DNA of 64,000 nucleotides. Source: Gammaproteobacteria bacterium (GTDB taxonomy: Bacteria > Pseudomonadota > Gammaproteobacteria > Steroidobacterales > Steroidobacteraceae). The translations under genes and the position numbers were made by a program. Every line of letters begins with the position of its first letter. Position 1 is the first letter of the stretch. Where the stretch lies: assembly GCA_027459765.1 (NCBI GenBank), contig DAIDHD010000028.1, positions 1 to 64,000 of the forward strand, written 5' to 3'. The notes beneath the pieces were generated by a model that was given only the letters and a program-made list of their open reading frames with translations, ran no database searches and was not told the DNA's origin. This document shows positions 1-8,920 of this stretch, piece after piece.

Positions 1-216
1 CTCGGCCAGCAGCCGGCCTACGCGCTGTTCGACGCCACCATCGGCGCCGACAAGGGCCCGTTCAGCGTCGAGTTGTTCGTCAACAATCTCCTCGACCGTC
101 GCGCCGAGATCTATCGGTACGCGGAGTGCACCGAGGCGACCTGCGGCGCCTACGCCGTCTACCACGGCATCTACCGGCCGCGGCTGGTCGGCATCAAGTT
201 CGGACAGAAGTTCTGA
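1..216 (+). CDS. TonB-dependent receptor, C-terminal fragment
   Basis: Only the last 71 residues are in the window; the 5' part lies upstream. The frame is open from base 1 and ends at TGA 214-216. It carries the last strands of an outer-membrane barrel: a 'FVNNLLDRR' segment (the usual 'NLFD' strand of TonB receptors) and a C-terminal 'GIKFGQKF' strand ending in phenylalanine, the normal signal for insertion by the Bam machinery. Two cysteines (in 'YAECTEATCGAY') could form a disulfide in the last extracellular loop. By family it would import a siderophore, vitamin or carbohydrate; the substrate cannot be told from this fragment. Confidence 0.85.
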   Translation, partial: LGQQPAYALFDATIGADKGPFSVELFVNNLLDRRAEIYRYAECTEATCGAYAVYHGIYRPRLVGIKFGQKF

Positions 217-235
217 GGTAGGCTCGCGATCCTTC

Positions 236-265
236 CCGCCGGCGCGCGTTCACGCGCGCCGGCGG
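236..265. terminator. Perfect 13-bp hairpin between convergent genes
   Basis: Arms 236-248 and 253-265 are exact inverted repeats (CGCCGGCGCGCG core) around a 4-base loop. It lies 20 bases after the receptor stop and covers the stop codon of the minus-strand gene at 250-252. No T-tract follows on either side, so it is either a bidirectional structure that blocks 3' decay or a weak terminator, not a classical intrinsic terminator. Confidence 0.55.
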
Positions 266-645
266 CGGGGACGCACCAGCAGCGCGGCCTGATATTCGGC
301 TTCGCGCAGCGCCGCATCGGCGGCGGCGAGCGAGCGCTCGCGCCCGCCGCGCTCCTCCACGGCGGTCGAATTCGCCAGTTCATCGAGCCGGGCAATGCTG
401 GTGGCGATGGCGTCAGCGAGCCCGGCGACCCGCGTATCGTCCGGTTCCTCACCGGCGGCGGTGAGCACCTTCGCGTCGAGCGTCGGCAACTCCGCAGCGA
501 GCGCGCCGAGCTGCCGCCGCGAGCGCTCGAGCGCAGCGCACAGATTGGCACTGCCGGCGCGCGCAAAGCCCTTCACGTCCTGACGCGCCGCGCGCAGCAC
601 GCGCTCGAGACGGTCCAACCACTCGATCCAGGACCAAGAATCCAT
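250..645 (-). CDS. Small helical protein of unknown function (131 aa)
   Basis: I do not recognise a family. The predicted protein is rich in Ala, Arg, Leu and Glu with heptad-like spacing (about residues 8-60 and 75-120), suggesting two long helices or a coiled coil, and ends in a basic tail 'RPRRRRA'. There is no signal peptide, membrane segment or cysteine cluster beyond one Cys near residue 36. The ATG at 645 has a good ribosome site (AAGGA about 8 bases upstream), the main argument that it is a real gene. It is monocistronic, convergent with the receptor and divergent from the oxidoreductase gene at 809. Confidence 0.6.
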   Translation of the reverse strand: MDSWSWIEWLDRLERVLRAARQDVKGFARAGSANLCAALERSRRQLGALAAELPTLDAKVLTAAGEEPDDTRVAGLADAIATSIARLDELANSTAVEERGGRERSLAAADAALREAEYQAALLVRPRRRRA

Positions 646-715
646 GGGCTAGTCCTTTGCGCAACTCGTTCAGGAGGCAAACCGCCGGTACGGCGAGCGG
701 CGCGGCGATTGAGGG

Positions 716-754
716 TATGATTCCCGCGCGCAGGTTACCCGCAAAGCCTGCGCG
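716..754 (+). promoter_or_regulatory. Possible promoter and leader hairpin upstream of the CurA-type gene
   Basis: A TATGAT box at 716-721 could be the -10 element of the gene at 809; no good -35 is visible. Directly downstream is an 8-bp hairpin (arms 727-734 and 747-754, CGCGCAGG/CCTGCGCG, 12-base loop) at the expected start of the roughly 80-base leader. It may stabilise the transcript or act in attenuation; no peptide or T-tract was found. Confidence 0.35.
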
Positions 755-808
755 GCCGCTACCGCAGGCGCGATCGCGGCGACTGGACCGATATACAGGA
801 CGATACCG

Positions 809-1870
809 ATGCAGAAGTCGCCCGTGGATACGCAACCCGTGACCAACCGGCGCGTGGTGCTGGCCGCACGTCCCGACGGCCCGGCCACGCCGGATTGCTT
901 TCGGCTGGAAACCGCTCCGGTGCCGCCGCTCGGCGAGGGCCAGTTGCTCCTGCGCACCGTGTACCTGTCGCTCGATCCTTACATGCGGGGCCGCATGAGC
1001 GATGCGCCGTCCTACGCCGCACCGGTCGCGGTCGGCGACGTCATGGTCGGCGGCGCGGTGGCGCGGGTCGAGGCGTCGCGCGATGCGCGCTTCGCGCCGG
1101 GCGACTGGGTGGTGGCCTACTCCGGCTGGCAGGAATTCGCCGTGGTCGACGCCGCCTCGGCACGACGGCTGCCGGACACGATTCCGCGGCCGTCGTACGC
1201 GCTCGGTGTGCTCGGAATGCCCGGGTTCACCGCCTACGCCGGCCTGCTCGCGATCGGCGAGCCGAAGCCCGGCGAGACCGTGTGCGTCGCCGCCGCCACC
1301 GGAGCGGTGGGCTCCGTGGTCGGACAGATCGCGAAGCTGAAGGGCTGCCGCGCCGTCGGCATCGCGGGCGGGGCCGACAAGTGCGAGTGGGCGGTGCGCG
1401 AGCTCGGCCTCGACGCCTGCATCGACCATCGCGCCGCCGATTTCCCGACCGCGCTCGCCGAGGCCTGTCCGCGCGGCATAGACGTGTACTTCGAGAACGT
1501 CGGCGGCGCCGTGCTGCGGGCGGTGGTGCCGCTGCTCAATCCCCGCGCCCGCGTGCCGGTGTGCGGACTGATCGCGCACTACGACTCGCGCCCGCCCGCC
1601 GCAGGCAACGATTGGACCGCCGCGCTGCTGCGCGCGGTGCTGGTCAAGCGTCTGACCGTGCGCGGCTTCATCATCTTCGAGGATTTCGCGGCTCTGCAGC
1701 CGGAATTCGAGCGCGAGATGAGTCGCTGGCTCGGTGAAGGACGCATCCGCTACCGCGAGCACGTGGTGGAGGGCCTGGAGAACGCCCCGCAGGCGCTGCT
1801 CGGCCTGCTCGAGGGACGCAACTTCGGCAAGACCCTGGTCGCGGTAAGCGCTGACCCGAGCCGGAGGTGA
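809..1870 (+). CDS. curA: NADP-dependent zinc-free medium-chain oxidoreductase (CurA/leukotriene B4 dehydrogenase type)
   Basis: A 353-aa cytosolic member of the zinc-independent MDR family (YncB/CurA, alkenal/one reductases), which reduces activated double bonds of alpha,beta-unsaturated ketones and aldehydes with NADPH. Family signs: the 'YLSLDPYMRGRMS' motif near residue 50, a Rossmann segment 'AATGAVGSVVGQIAKLKGC' near 165-183 followed by 'VGIAGGADKC', 'DVYFENVGG' near 225, and no zinc-binding cysteines. Length matches the family (about 340-350). The ATG at 809 follows an AGGA about 9 bases upstream. The stop overlaps the region of the next start (nnr, GTG 1872), so the two are probably co-transcribed. 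The real substrate is unknown; a detoxifying role is the usual guess. Confidence 0.88.
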   Translation: MQKSPVDTQPVTNRRVVLAARPDGPATPDCFRLETAPVPPLGEGQLLLRTVYLSLDPYMRGRMSDAPSYAAPVAVGDVMVGGAVARVEASRDARFAPGDWVVAYSGWQEFAVVDAASARRLPDTIPRPSYALGVLGMPGFTAYAGLLAIGEPKPGETVCVAAATGAVGSVVGQIAKLKGCRAVGIAGGADKCEWAVRELGLDACIDHRAADFPTALAEACPRGIDVYFENVGGAVLRAVVPLLNPRARVPVCGLIAHYDSRPPAAGNDWTAALLRAVLVKRLTVRGFIIFEDFAALQPEFEREMSRWLGEGRIRYREHVVEGLENAPQALLGLLEGRNFGKTLVAVSADPSRR

Positions 1871-1871
1871 T

Positions 1872-3338
1872 GTGGCCGCACCGGTGCCGGCGAACGCGCT
1901 GCTCGATGTGGCGGCGATGGCCGAGAGCGACCGCCGCGCCGTAGCGCTCGGGGTGCCAGGCGTCGAATTGATGCGGGCAGCGGGCGAAGCGGTCACTCGC
2001 GAGATCGAGCGACGCTGGCCCGCGCGCCGCGTGACCGTGCTGTGCGGACCCGGGAACAACGGCGGCGACGGCTTCGTGGTCGCCGGCGCTCTCGCAGGCC
2101 GGGGCTGGCCCGTCCGGGTCGCCTTGCTGGGCGAGATGGCGAGCTTGCGCGGCGACGCCGCCCACTTCGCAGCCCGCTGGCAAGGTGCCGTACAGGACAT
2201 GGTGCCGGCGGCGGTCGAGGACGCCGAACTCGTCGTCGATGCCGTGTTCGGTGCCGGTCTCAACCGCCCCCTCCCCCCCAACGTGTGCGCGGTGCTCGAG
2301 CGGGTGGCGAGGCTCGGCCTGCCCGTGGTGGCGGTGGACGTGCCGAGCGGTGTCGCCGGCGACACCGGCGAGTCGTTCGGCGCAATTCCCGCGCAGTGCA
2401 CGGTGACCTTCACGCGCAAGAAGCCCGGCCACCTGTTGCTGCCCGGCCGCGCGCTCTGCGGCGAGGTGGTGCTGGCGGACATCGGCACCCCGGCGGCCGC
2501 GCTCGAGGATCTCGCGGTGCTCGCGTTCGAGAACGATCCGTCGTCGTGGCGCGGCGAGCTGCCGTCGCCGCGCGTCGATGCGCACAAATTCTCGCGCGGC
2601 CACGCGCTGCTGTACGGCGGTGAACGGCTCACCGGCGCCGCGCGTCTGGCGGCCCGCGCCGCGGCCCGCGCCGGAGCCGGCATCACCACCATCGTCACGC
2701 CGGCAGCGGCCTGGCCGGTCTACGCGGCCGCGCTGGTGAGCGTGCTGGTGAAGCCGCTCTCGAGTGCCGACGACCTGCGCGCGGCGCTCGCCGAACCGCG
2801 GCTCACCGCGCTCTTGATCGGACCGGGCGCCGGTGTCGGTGCATCCACGCGCCGGGCGACGCTCGACATGCTCGCCACCGGCAAGCCGGTGGTGCTCGAC
2901 GCCGATGCGCTCACCTCCTTCGAGGGCGAGGTCGACGCGCTGGCCGCGGCCGTGCGCGGGCCGTGCGTGCTCACGCCGCACGAAGGAGAATTCGCGCGAC
3001 TCTTCCCCGCGACCGGCGACAAGCTGACGCGTGCGCGCGCCGCCGCGCGCAGGCTTCGCGCCGTGGTGGCGCTGAAGGGAGCGGACACCGTCGTCGCCGC
3101 ACCCGACGGTCGGGCCGTGGTGAACGCGAACGCGCCGCCGACGCTCGCCACCGCCGGCTCCGGCGACGTGCTCGGCGGGTTCGTGCTGGGCTTGCTCGCG
3201 CAGGGCATGGATGCGTTTGCGGCCGCGGCCGCGGCCGTCTGGCTGCACGGCGCCTGCGCCGCGGAATTCGGCCCGGGCCTGATCGCGGAGGATCTGCCGG
3301 AACTCCTGCCCGCCGTGCTGCGCCGGCTCGGTGTCTAG
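1872..3338 (+). CDS. nnr: Bifunctional NAD(P)H-hydrate epimerase/dehydratase
   Basis: A 488-aa fusion of the two metabolite-repair enzymes that rescue NAD(P)H damaged by hydration. The N-terminal YjeF/NAXE domain (about 1-215) shows the conserved 'GPGNNGGDGFVVA' and later 'VDVPSGV' motifs. The C-terminal NAXD kinase-like domain (about 225-488) has 'LLIGPGAG', 'LTPHEGEFARLF', 'VALKGADTVV' and 'TAGSGDVLGG'. The length is normal for the bacterial fusion. It starts with GTG one base after the stop of the upstream oxidoreductase gene, so translational coupling is likely; both products deal with nicotinamide cofactors. A housekeeping gene. Confidence 0.95.
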   Translation: MAAPVPANALLDVAAMAESDRRAVALGVPGVELMRAAGEAVTREIERRWPARRVTVLCGPGNNGGDGFVVAGALAGRGWPVRVALLGEMASLRGDAAHFAARWQGAVQDMVPAAVEDAELVVDAVFGAGLNRPLPPNVCAVLERVARLGLPVVAVDVPSGVAGDTGESFGAIPAQCTVTFTRKKPGHLLLPGRALCGEVVLADIGTPAAALEDLAVLAFENDPSSWRGELPSPRVDAHKFSRGHALLYGGERLTGAARLAARAAARAGAGITTIVTPAAAWPVYAAALVSVLVKPLSSADDLRAALAEPRLTALLIGPGAGVGASTRRATLDMLATGKPVVLDADALTSFEGEVDALAAAVRGPCVLTPHEGEFARLFPATGDKLTRARAAARRLRAVVALKGADTVVAAPDGRAVVNANAPPTLATAGSGDVLGGFVLGLLAQGMDAFAAAAAAVWLHGACAAEFGPGLIAEDLPELLPAVLRRLGV

Positions 3339-3349
3339 AACTTGCCGCG

Positions 3350-4738
3350 ATGAGCGCCGTGCACCCGGGCCTCACCGCGCACTCACTGGCGATCGCGCTG
3401 AGTCTGCTGGTGTACGTGCTCACCACCCGCGCGGAGCGCGAGCGGCGCCCGCCCGCGGTGGCCATCGCCTGGGTGCTCGGGCTGATTGCCCTGCCCTACG
3501 TCGTACTGCCGGCGTACCTGCTGTTCGGACGGCGCAAGCTGACCCGTCGCCCGGCGGTGCCCCGCCGGCGTACAGGCGCAGCGCGACACTGGGCCGAGGA
3601 GTTGATCGAGAGCTTCGGTCTGCCGCCCGCGGCGCCGGCAAGGGTCGGCTGGCATCACGACGGCGCCGCGGCTCGCGCCGCGCTGCACTCGATGCTCGAC
3701 GGCGCGCGCGAACGCCTCGACGTGTGCACCTTCATCCTCGGCGACGACGACTTCGGGCGCGAGACGGCGCAGCGGCTGCGCCAGGCGGCGCGACGCGGGG
3801 TCGAGGTTCGCCTGCTGCTCGACGGCGTCGGCGCCCTGTGGCTGCCTCGATCGCGGCTGGTGCGTCTGGAGAACGACGGGGTGCGCACGGCGGTGTTCAG
3901 CCCGCTGCTCGCGCGCCGCACCCCGAGCCCGCGAAATCTGCGCAACCACCGCAAGTGGGTGATCGCCGACCGCTCGCGGCTGTGGGGCGGCGGCCGCAAT
4001 CTCGCCGGCGAGTACTTCGAGGGAACCGCCGCTGCGCCAGCCTGGCTCGACCTGTCCTTCGACCTGCGTGGGCCGGTCGCAGCGGCGGCGGCCGACCAGT
4101 TCGACAGCGACTGGCGCGCCGCCGGTGGCGCCCCGGCGCGCAATGCGCCACCGCCTTCGGCTACGGCGACAGTGGCGACAGTGGCGACGGACGCCGACGA
4201 CACCGCCGCGGCCCAGTTCGTCCCCAGCGGGCCTGACCAGCCCGAGGACACCGTGCAAGCGCTGCTGGTCGATGCCTGCTGCCACGCGCGCCGACGAATA
4301 CTCGCGGTGACGCCCTATTTCGTGCCGGACACGAGCCTGGAGACCGCGATCAGGCTCGCGGCGCGCCGCGGGGTGGGCGTCGATCTGTGTCTGCCGGCGA
4401 CGTCCAACCACCGGCTCGCCGACTTCGCCCGCAACCGGTCGTTGCGCGCGCTGGCGGCGGTCGGCGTGCGCGTTCATCTGCTGCCGCGCATGGTGCACGC
4501 GAAGGCCGTCGTATTCGACCAGGATCTCGCACTGTGCGGCTCCGTGAACCTCGACTCGCGCAGCTTGCTGCTCAATTACGAATCGGCGGTGGCGTTCTAC
4601 GGCGAGCGCGACGTCGCGTGGTTGGCGCGATGGATCGAGGCGCTGCTGCCCGGCGCCGCGCCCTACGCGCCCCGGCCGCCGGGGCTGTGGCGGGATGTTG
4701 CGGAAGGGCTGCTGTTGAGCGTCGCCTATCAACTTTAA
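3350..4738 (+). CDS. cls: Cardiolipin synthase / phospholipase D family
   Basis: 462 aa. Two N-terminal membrane segments (about residues 8-24 and 37-55) are followed by a double phospholipase D domain with both HKD motifs: 'HRKWVIAD' (His200) and 'HAKAVVFD' (His383), each with the expected following Gly/Ser and Asn. This is the layout of ClsA-type enzymes, which join two phosphatidylglycerols into cardiolipin and glycerol at the inner membrane. The linker near residues 265-285 is low-complexity (repeated 'ATV'). The ATG at 3350 was chosen because it places the membrane segments at the N-terminus; the frame is open further upstream but overlaps nnr. The ribosome site is weak. Confidence 0.9.
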   Translation: MSAVHPGLTAHSLAIALSLLVYVLTTRAERERRPPAVAIAWVLGLIALPYVVLPAYLLFGRRKLTRRPAVPRRRTGAARHWAEELIESFGLPPAAPARVGWHHDGAAARAALHSMLDGARERLDVCTFILGDDDFGRETAQRLRQAARRGVEVRLLLDGVGALWLPRSRLVRLENDGVRTAVFSPLLARRTPSPRNLRNHRKWVIADRSRLWGGGRNLAGEYFEGTAAAPAWLDLSFDLRGPVAAAAADQFDSDWRAAGGAPARNAPPPSATATVATVATDADDTAAAQFVPSGPDQPEDTVQALLVDACCHARRRILAVTPYFVPDTSLETAIRLAARRGVGVDLCLPATSNHRLADFARNRSLRALAAVGVRVHLLPRMVHAKAVVFDQDLALCGSVNLDSRSLLLNYESAVAFYGERDVAWLARWIEALLPGAAPYAPRPPGLWRDVAEGLLLSVAYQL

Positions 4739-4768
4739 TGTAGTGCGTTGTATGCTCCGGCTCATCCC

Positions 4769-6157
4769 ATGAACAGGCCAGACTCCGACGCGTTCGTCTT
4801 CTTCGGTGCCACCGGCGACCTCGCCTACAAGAAGATATTTCCGGCGCTGTACGCCATGGTCCACCGCGGCGGCCCGGTGATCCCGGTGATCGGCATCGCC
4901 CGCGCCGGCTGGACGCTCGAGCGGTTGATCGAACGGGCGCGCGAGGCGGTGCTGCACGCGGGGGATTACGAGCCCGGCTGCTTCGCCAAGCTCGCCGAGC
5001 GCATGCGCTACGTGGACGGGGATTACGCGGATCCGGCCACCTTCGCCCGATTGCGGGAGGTCCTGGCCGGCGCGAGCCGGCCCATTCACTACCTGGCGAT
5101 CCCGCCGAGCCTGTTCGCCGACGTGGTGCGCGGACTCGCCGCGGCGGGATGCGCGAGCGGTGCGCGCGTGATCGTCGAGAAGCCCTTCGGCCGCGATCTG
5201 CCAACCGCGCAGGCGCTGGACCGCACGCTGCACGAGGTCTTTCCGGAAGCGTCGATATTCCGCATCGACCACTACCTCGGCAAGGAAGCGGTGCAGAACC
5301 TGCTCTATTTCCGTTTCGCCAACGCCTTTCTCGAGCCGGTGTGGAACCGCCACTACGTCAAGGACGTGCAGATCACCATGGCCGAATCGTTCGGCGTGCA
5401 GGGACGCGGTGCCTTCTACGAGGAGGTCGGTGCGGTACGCGACGTCGTGCAGAACCACCTGCTGCAGGTCACCGCGCTGCTCGCGATGGACGCTCCGGCG
5501 GGACACGAACCGGAGGCGATGCAGGCCGAGAAGCTGCGGTTGTTTCGCGCCATGCGCCCGCTCGAGCCGCGCGAGGTGGTGCGCGGCCAGTTTCGCGGCT
5601 ATCGGCAGGAGCCGGGCGTCGCGCCCGATTCCCAGGTTGAGACCTTCGCGGCGCTGCGCCTGCACATAGACACCTGGCGCTGGGCCGGCGTGCCCTTCTA
5701 CATCCGCGCCGGCAAGTGCCTGCCGGTGACGGCGACGGAAGTGACGGTCAACCTGCGCGCACCGCCGCTGGCGGTGTTCGGCGGCGACGACGCGATGCCG
5801 GCGAACCGGTTCCGCTTCCGTCTGAGCCCGGAGGTCGTGATCGCCGCCGGCGCGCTCGTCAAGCGCAATGGCGAGGAGATGCACGGCGAGCCGGTGGAAC
5901 TCGTGGTGCGTCATCAGACCGTCACGGAAAAGTCACCCTACGAACGCCTGCTCGGCGACGCGATCCGCGGCGACACCTCGTTGTTCACCCAGGACGACAG
6001 CGTCGAGGCCGCCTGGCGGGTGGTCGACCCGGTGCTGCGGGACCCGCAGCCGGTGGTGGAATACGAACCGGGCTCGTGGGGACCGCAGGCGGCACACGCC
6101 ATCGTCGACGGCGAAGGCACGTGGCACGACCCCGCGCCGGAGCGCAAAGAGGTTTGA
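4769..6157 (+). CDS. zwf: Glucose-6-phosphate 1-dehydrogenase
   Basis: 462 aa, slightly short for the family (480-500). First enzyme of the oxidative pentose phosphate pathway: glucose-6-P to 6-phosphogluconolactone. Visible features are the nucleotide-binding loop '[10 protein letters not shown]' (residues 13-22; the usual form is GASGDLAxRK), 'EKPFG' (137-141) and the signature 'RIDHYLGKE' (165-173) with catalytic His168 region and substrate Lys172. The AYKK variant of the first loop marks a less common subgroup, and cofactor preference (NAD+ or NADP+) may differ from the textbook enzyme. The ATG at 4769 is preferred over TTG 4748, which would place the start inside a possible -10 box (TATGCT 4751-4756); no Shine-Dalgarno is seen. 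First of a zwf-tal-pgm-MFS series. Confidence 0.95.
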   Translation: MNRPDSDAFVFFGATGDLAYKKIFPALYAMVHRGGPVIPVIGIARAGWTLERLIERAREAVLHAGDYEPGCFAKLAERMRYVDGDYADPATFARLREVLAGASRPIHYLAIPPSLFADVVRGLAAAGCASGARVIVEKPFGRDLPTAQALDRTLHEVFPEASIFRIDHYLGKEAVQNLLYFRFANAFLEPVWNRHYVKDVQITMAESFGVQGRGAFYEEVGAVRDVVQNHLLQVTALLAMDAPAGHEPEAMQAEKLRLFRAMRPLEPREVVRGQFRGYRQEPGVAPDSQVETFAALRLHIDTWRWAGVPFYIRAGKCLPVTATEVTVNLRAPPLAVFGGDDAMPANRFRFRLSPEVVIAAGALVKRNGEEMHGEPVELVVRHQTVTEKSPYERLLGDAIRGDTSLFTQDDSVEAAWRVVDPVLRDPQPVVEYEPGSWGPQAAHAIVDGEGTWHDPAPERKEV

Positions 6158-6174
6158 GCAGGAGAGGTGGTCAC

Positions 6175-7257
6175 ATGAAGAGCACGCGCAGACTTCACGA
6201 ACTCGGCCAGAGCATCTGGCTCGACAACATCACGCGCCAGATGCTCGACGACGGCACCCTGTCGCGCTACGTGGCGGAGCTGTCGGTGACGGGGCTCACC
6301 TCCAATCCGACCATCTTCGACGAGGCGATCCGCGGCACGGCCGCCTACGACCGCGGCATCGCGGCCAAGTCGGCGGCCGGCCTGTCGGGCGAGGCGCTTT
6401 TCCTGGAACTCGCGCTCGAGGACCTGGCGCGCGCCGCCGACGTATTCCGGCCCATCTACGACGCCAGCGGCGGCATCGACGGCTGGGTCTCGATGGAGGT
6501 CTCGCCGCTGCTGGCCGACGACGCGGCCGCGACCGTGCGGGCGGCGCGGGAGATCCGCGAACGCGCCCGGCGCGACAATCTGTTCGTGAAGATTCCGGGG
6601 ACGAGCGCCGGGGTCACGGCGATCGAGGAATCGATCTTTGCCGGGATCCCGGTGAACGTGACGCTGTTGTTCTCGACCGCGCAGTACCTCGCGGCGGCCG
6701 ACGCGTATCTGCGCGCGGTGGAACGACGACTGGCCGCGGGCCTCGATCCGCGGGTCGGCTCGGTGGCTTCGGTGTTCGTCAGCCGCTGGGATCGCGCCGT
6801 GGCGGCCAGCGTACCGCCCGAGCTGCAGAACCGGCTCGGCATCGCGGTCGCCATGGACACCTACCGGGCGTATTGCGAGCTGCACGCGAGCCCGCGCTGG
6901 CGGCGCCTCGAGGCGGCCGGCGCCCTGCGACAGCGGCTACTGTGGGCGAGCACCGGCGTGAAGGATCCGCAGGCGTCCCCCAATCTGTACGTCGAGGCCC
7001 TCGCCGCCCCGGACACCATCGACACCATGCCCGAGAAGACGCTGCTGGCGTTCGCCGATTCCGGCGCCGCAGGCGCACTCATGCCGCGCGACGGTGGCGA
7101 GGCGCGGCACGTGCTGGCGCAATTCTCGGGCCGCGGCGTCGACGTGCAGGCGCTCGCGGCGCGGCTGCAGGCCGACGGCGCGCAGGCCTTCGTGAAGTCC
7201 TGGAACGATCTGCTCGCGCGCATCGGCGCCAAGAGCGCCGCGCTCGCGACCGCATGA
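6175..7257 (+). CDS. tal: Transaldolase
   Basis: 360 aa. Moves a dihydroxyacetone unit between sugar phosphates in the non-oxidative pentose phosphate pathway. Family signs: N-terminal 'SIWLDNITR', 'GLTSNPTIF', and the Schiff-base lysine in 'NLFVKIPGT' (Lys139), then 'NVTLLFS' and '[11 protein letters not shown]'. The length and N-terminus match the 360-370 aa transaldolases common in actinobacteria and cyanobacteria rather than the 317-aa E. coli TalB. The ATG at 6175 has a GGAGAGG ribosome site. It lies 17 bases after zwf and its stop overlaps pgm by 4 bases (ATGA), so the three genes form an operon. Confidence 0.95.
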   Translation: MKSTRRLHELGQSIWLDNITRQMLDDGTLSRYVAELSVTGLTSNPTIFDEAIRGTAAYDRGIAAKSAAGLSGEALFLELALEDLARAADVFRPIYDASGGIDGWVSMEVSPLLADDAAATVRAAREIRERARRDNLFVKIPGTSAGVTAIEESIFAGIPVNVTLLFSTAQYLAAADAYLRAVERRLAAGLDPRVGSVASVFVSRWDRAVAASVPPELQNRLGIAVAMDTYRAYCELHASPRWRRLEAAGALRQRLLWASTGVKDPQASPNLYVEALAAPDTIDTMPEKTLLAFADSGAAGALMPRDGGEARHVLAQFSGRGVDVQALAARLQADGAQAFVKSWNDLLARIGAKSAALATA

Positions 7258-8909
7258 GCGGGCGCGTCCATCCGCGCGCGGGCGAGCCGGCCACCGCCGC
7301 GGATCTCGTCGACGTGCCGCGGCTGGTGACGGCGTACTACACCGAACGCCCCGATCCGGGCGTACCGGCGCAGCGGGTGTCGTTCGGGACCTCCGGCCAC
7401 CGCGGCGTTTCGTTCGACGCGAGCTTCAACGAGCACCACGTGCTCGCCATCTCCCAGGCGATTTGCGATCACCGGCGCGCGCACTCGGTGGATGGCCCGC
7501 TATTCCTGGGAGCCGACACGCACGCGCTGTCGGCGCCGGCGCTCGCCAGCGCGCTCGAGGTGCTCGCCGCCAACGGCGTCGACACCATGATCTCGGCGCA
7601 CGACGAATACACGCCGACTCCCGCGGTGTCGCACGCCATCCTCGCGCACAACGCGGGGCGCTCGTCGGGGCTGGCCGACGGCATCGTGATCACCCCGTCG
7701 CACAATCCCCCCGACGGCGGCGGCTTCAAGTACAACCCGGCCGACGGCGGTCCGGCCGACACGCGGGTGACCGCGTGGATCGAGGCGCGCGCCAACGAAC
7801 TGCTGGCGGAGGGGCTCGGCGGCGTCAGGCGCATGCAGGCGGCGGCGGCCCGGCGGGCCTCCTGCACGCACCGTCACGATTACGTCGACGGCTACGTCAA
7901 CGACCTGCACTCGGTGGTCGACCTGGACGTGATCCGACGGGCGGGGGTGCGCATGGGCGTCGATCCTCTGGGCGGGGCCGGCGTGCACTACTGGGGGCGG
8001 ATCGCGGAACGCTACCGGCTCGACCTGTCGGTGGTGAGCGTCGAGGTGGATCCGACCTTTCGCTTCCTCACGCTCGACTGGGACGGCAGGATTCGCATGG
8101 ATCCCTCCTCCGGCTACGCCATGCGCCGGCTGCTCGCGCTCAAGGACGACTTCGACGTCGCATTCGGCTGCGACACCGACCACGACCGACACGGCATCGT
8201 CACGCCGAGCGCCGGACTCATGGTGCCGAACCAGTATCTCGCGGTGGCGGTGGACTACCTGTTTCGTCATCGTCCCGGCTGGCCTGCCGAAGCGGGAGTG
8301 GGCAAGACCGTCGTCAGCAGCTCGCTCATCGACCGGGTCGCGGCCCGTTGCGGGCGCGCGCTCTACGAGGTACCCGCGGGCTTCAAGTGGTTCGTGGAAG
8401 GCCTGCGTGCCGGGCGCATAGGATTCGGCGGCGAGGAGAGCGCGGGCGCCTCCTTTCTGCGCTTCGACGGCGGCTCCTGGACCACGGACAAGGACGGCAT
8501 CGTGCCCGCGCTGCTGGCCGCGGAGATCACCGCGCGCACCGGTTCCGATCCCGGCGTCGCGTATCAGCGGCTCACCGACGAACTCGGCCGGCCATTCGCC
8601 GACCGCATCGACGCCCCGGCCACGCCGGAGCAGAAGCGCGTGCTCGCGCAGCTCGATGCGCGCCGCGTGACGAGCTCGGAGCTCGCGGGCTCGCCGATCG
8701 AGCGCGTGCTCACGCGCGCCCCGGGCAACGACGCCGCCATCGGCGGGGTCAAGGTCGTCGCCCGCGACGGCTGGTTCGCGGCGCGTCCCTCCGGGACCGA
8801 GAACATCTACAAGATCTACGCCGAGAGCTTTCGCGGCGAAGGCCACCTGCGCGACATCCTCGCCGAGGCGCAGGGCATCGTCGCGACGGCCCTCGGCGCG
8901 GGCGGCTGA
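7254..8909 (+). CDS. pgm: Phosphoglucomutase (alpha-D-glucose-specific)
   Basis: 551 aa. Interconverts glucose-1-P and glucose-6-P and so connects glycogen breakdown (glgP, same window) with the pentose phosphate enzymes next to it. Conserved elements: 'SFGTSGHRG' near 43, the phosphoserine loop '[11 protein letters not shown]' (Ser149), the metal site 'DTDHDRHG' (Asp307, 309, 311), the sugar loop 'GGEESAG' and the phosphate-binding '[12 protein letters not shown]' near the end. Length fits the 546-aa E. coli Pgm type. The ATG overlaps the tal stop by 4 bases. Confidence 0.96.
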   Translation: MSGRVHPRAGEPATAADLVDVPRLVTAYYTERPDPGVPAQRVSFGTSGHRGVSFDASFNEHHVLAISQAICDHRRAHSVDGPLFLGADTHALSAPALASALEVLAANGVDTMISAHDEYTPTPAVSHAILAHNAGRSSGLADGIVITPSHNPPDGGGFKYNPADGGPADTRVTAWIEARANELLAEGLGGVRRMQAAAARRASCTHRHDYVDGYVNDLHSVVDLDVIRRAGVRMGVDPLGGAGVHYWGRIAERYRLDLSVVSVEVDPTFRFLTLDWDGRIRMDPSSGYAMRRLLALKDDFDVAFGCDTDHDRHGIVTPSAGLMVPNQYLAVAVDYLFRHRPGWPAEAGVGKTVVSSSLIDRVAARCGRALYEVPAGFKWFVEGLRAGRIGFGGEESAGASFLRFDGGSWTTDKDGIVPALLAAEITARTGSDPGVAYQRLTDELGRPFADRIDAPATPEQKRVLAQLDARRVTSSELAGSPIERVLTRAPGNDAAIGGVKVVARDGWFAARPSGTENIYKIYAESFRGEGHLRDILAEAQGIVATALGAGG

Positions 8910-8920
8910 GGACGCCGGCG

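Noticed and set aside
449..2698. Long open frame (about 750 codons) on the minus strand across the CurA-type gene and nnr
   Set aside because: It is antisense to two clearly conserved genes and its translation is low-complexity Ala/Arg/Gly/Ser, typical of GC-rich shadow frames.
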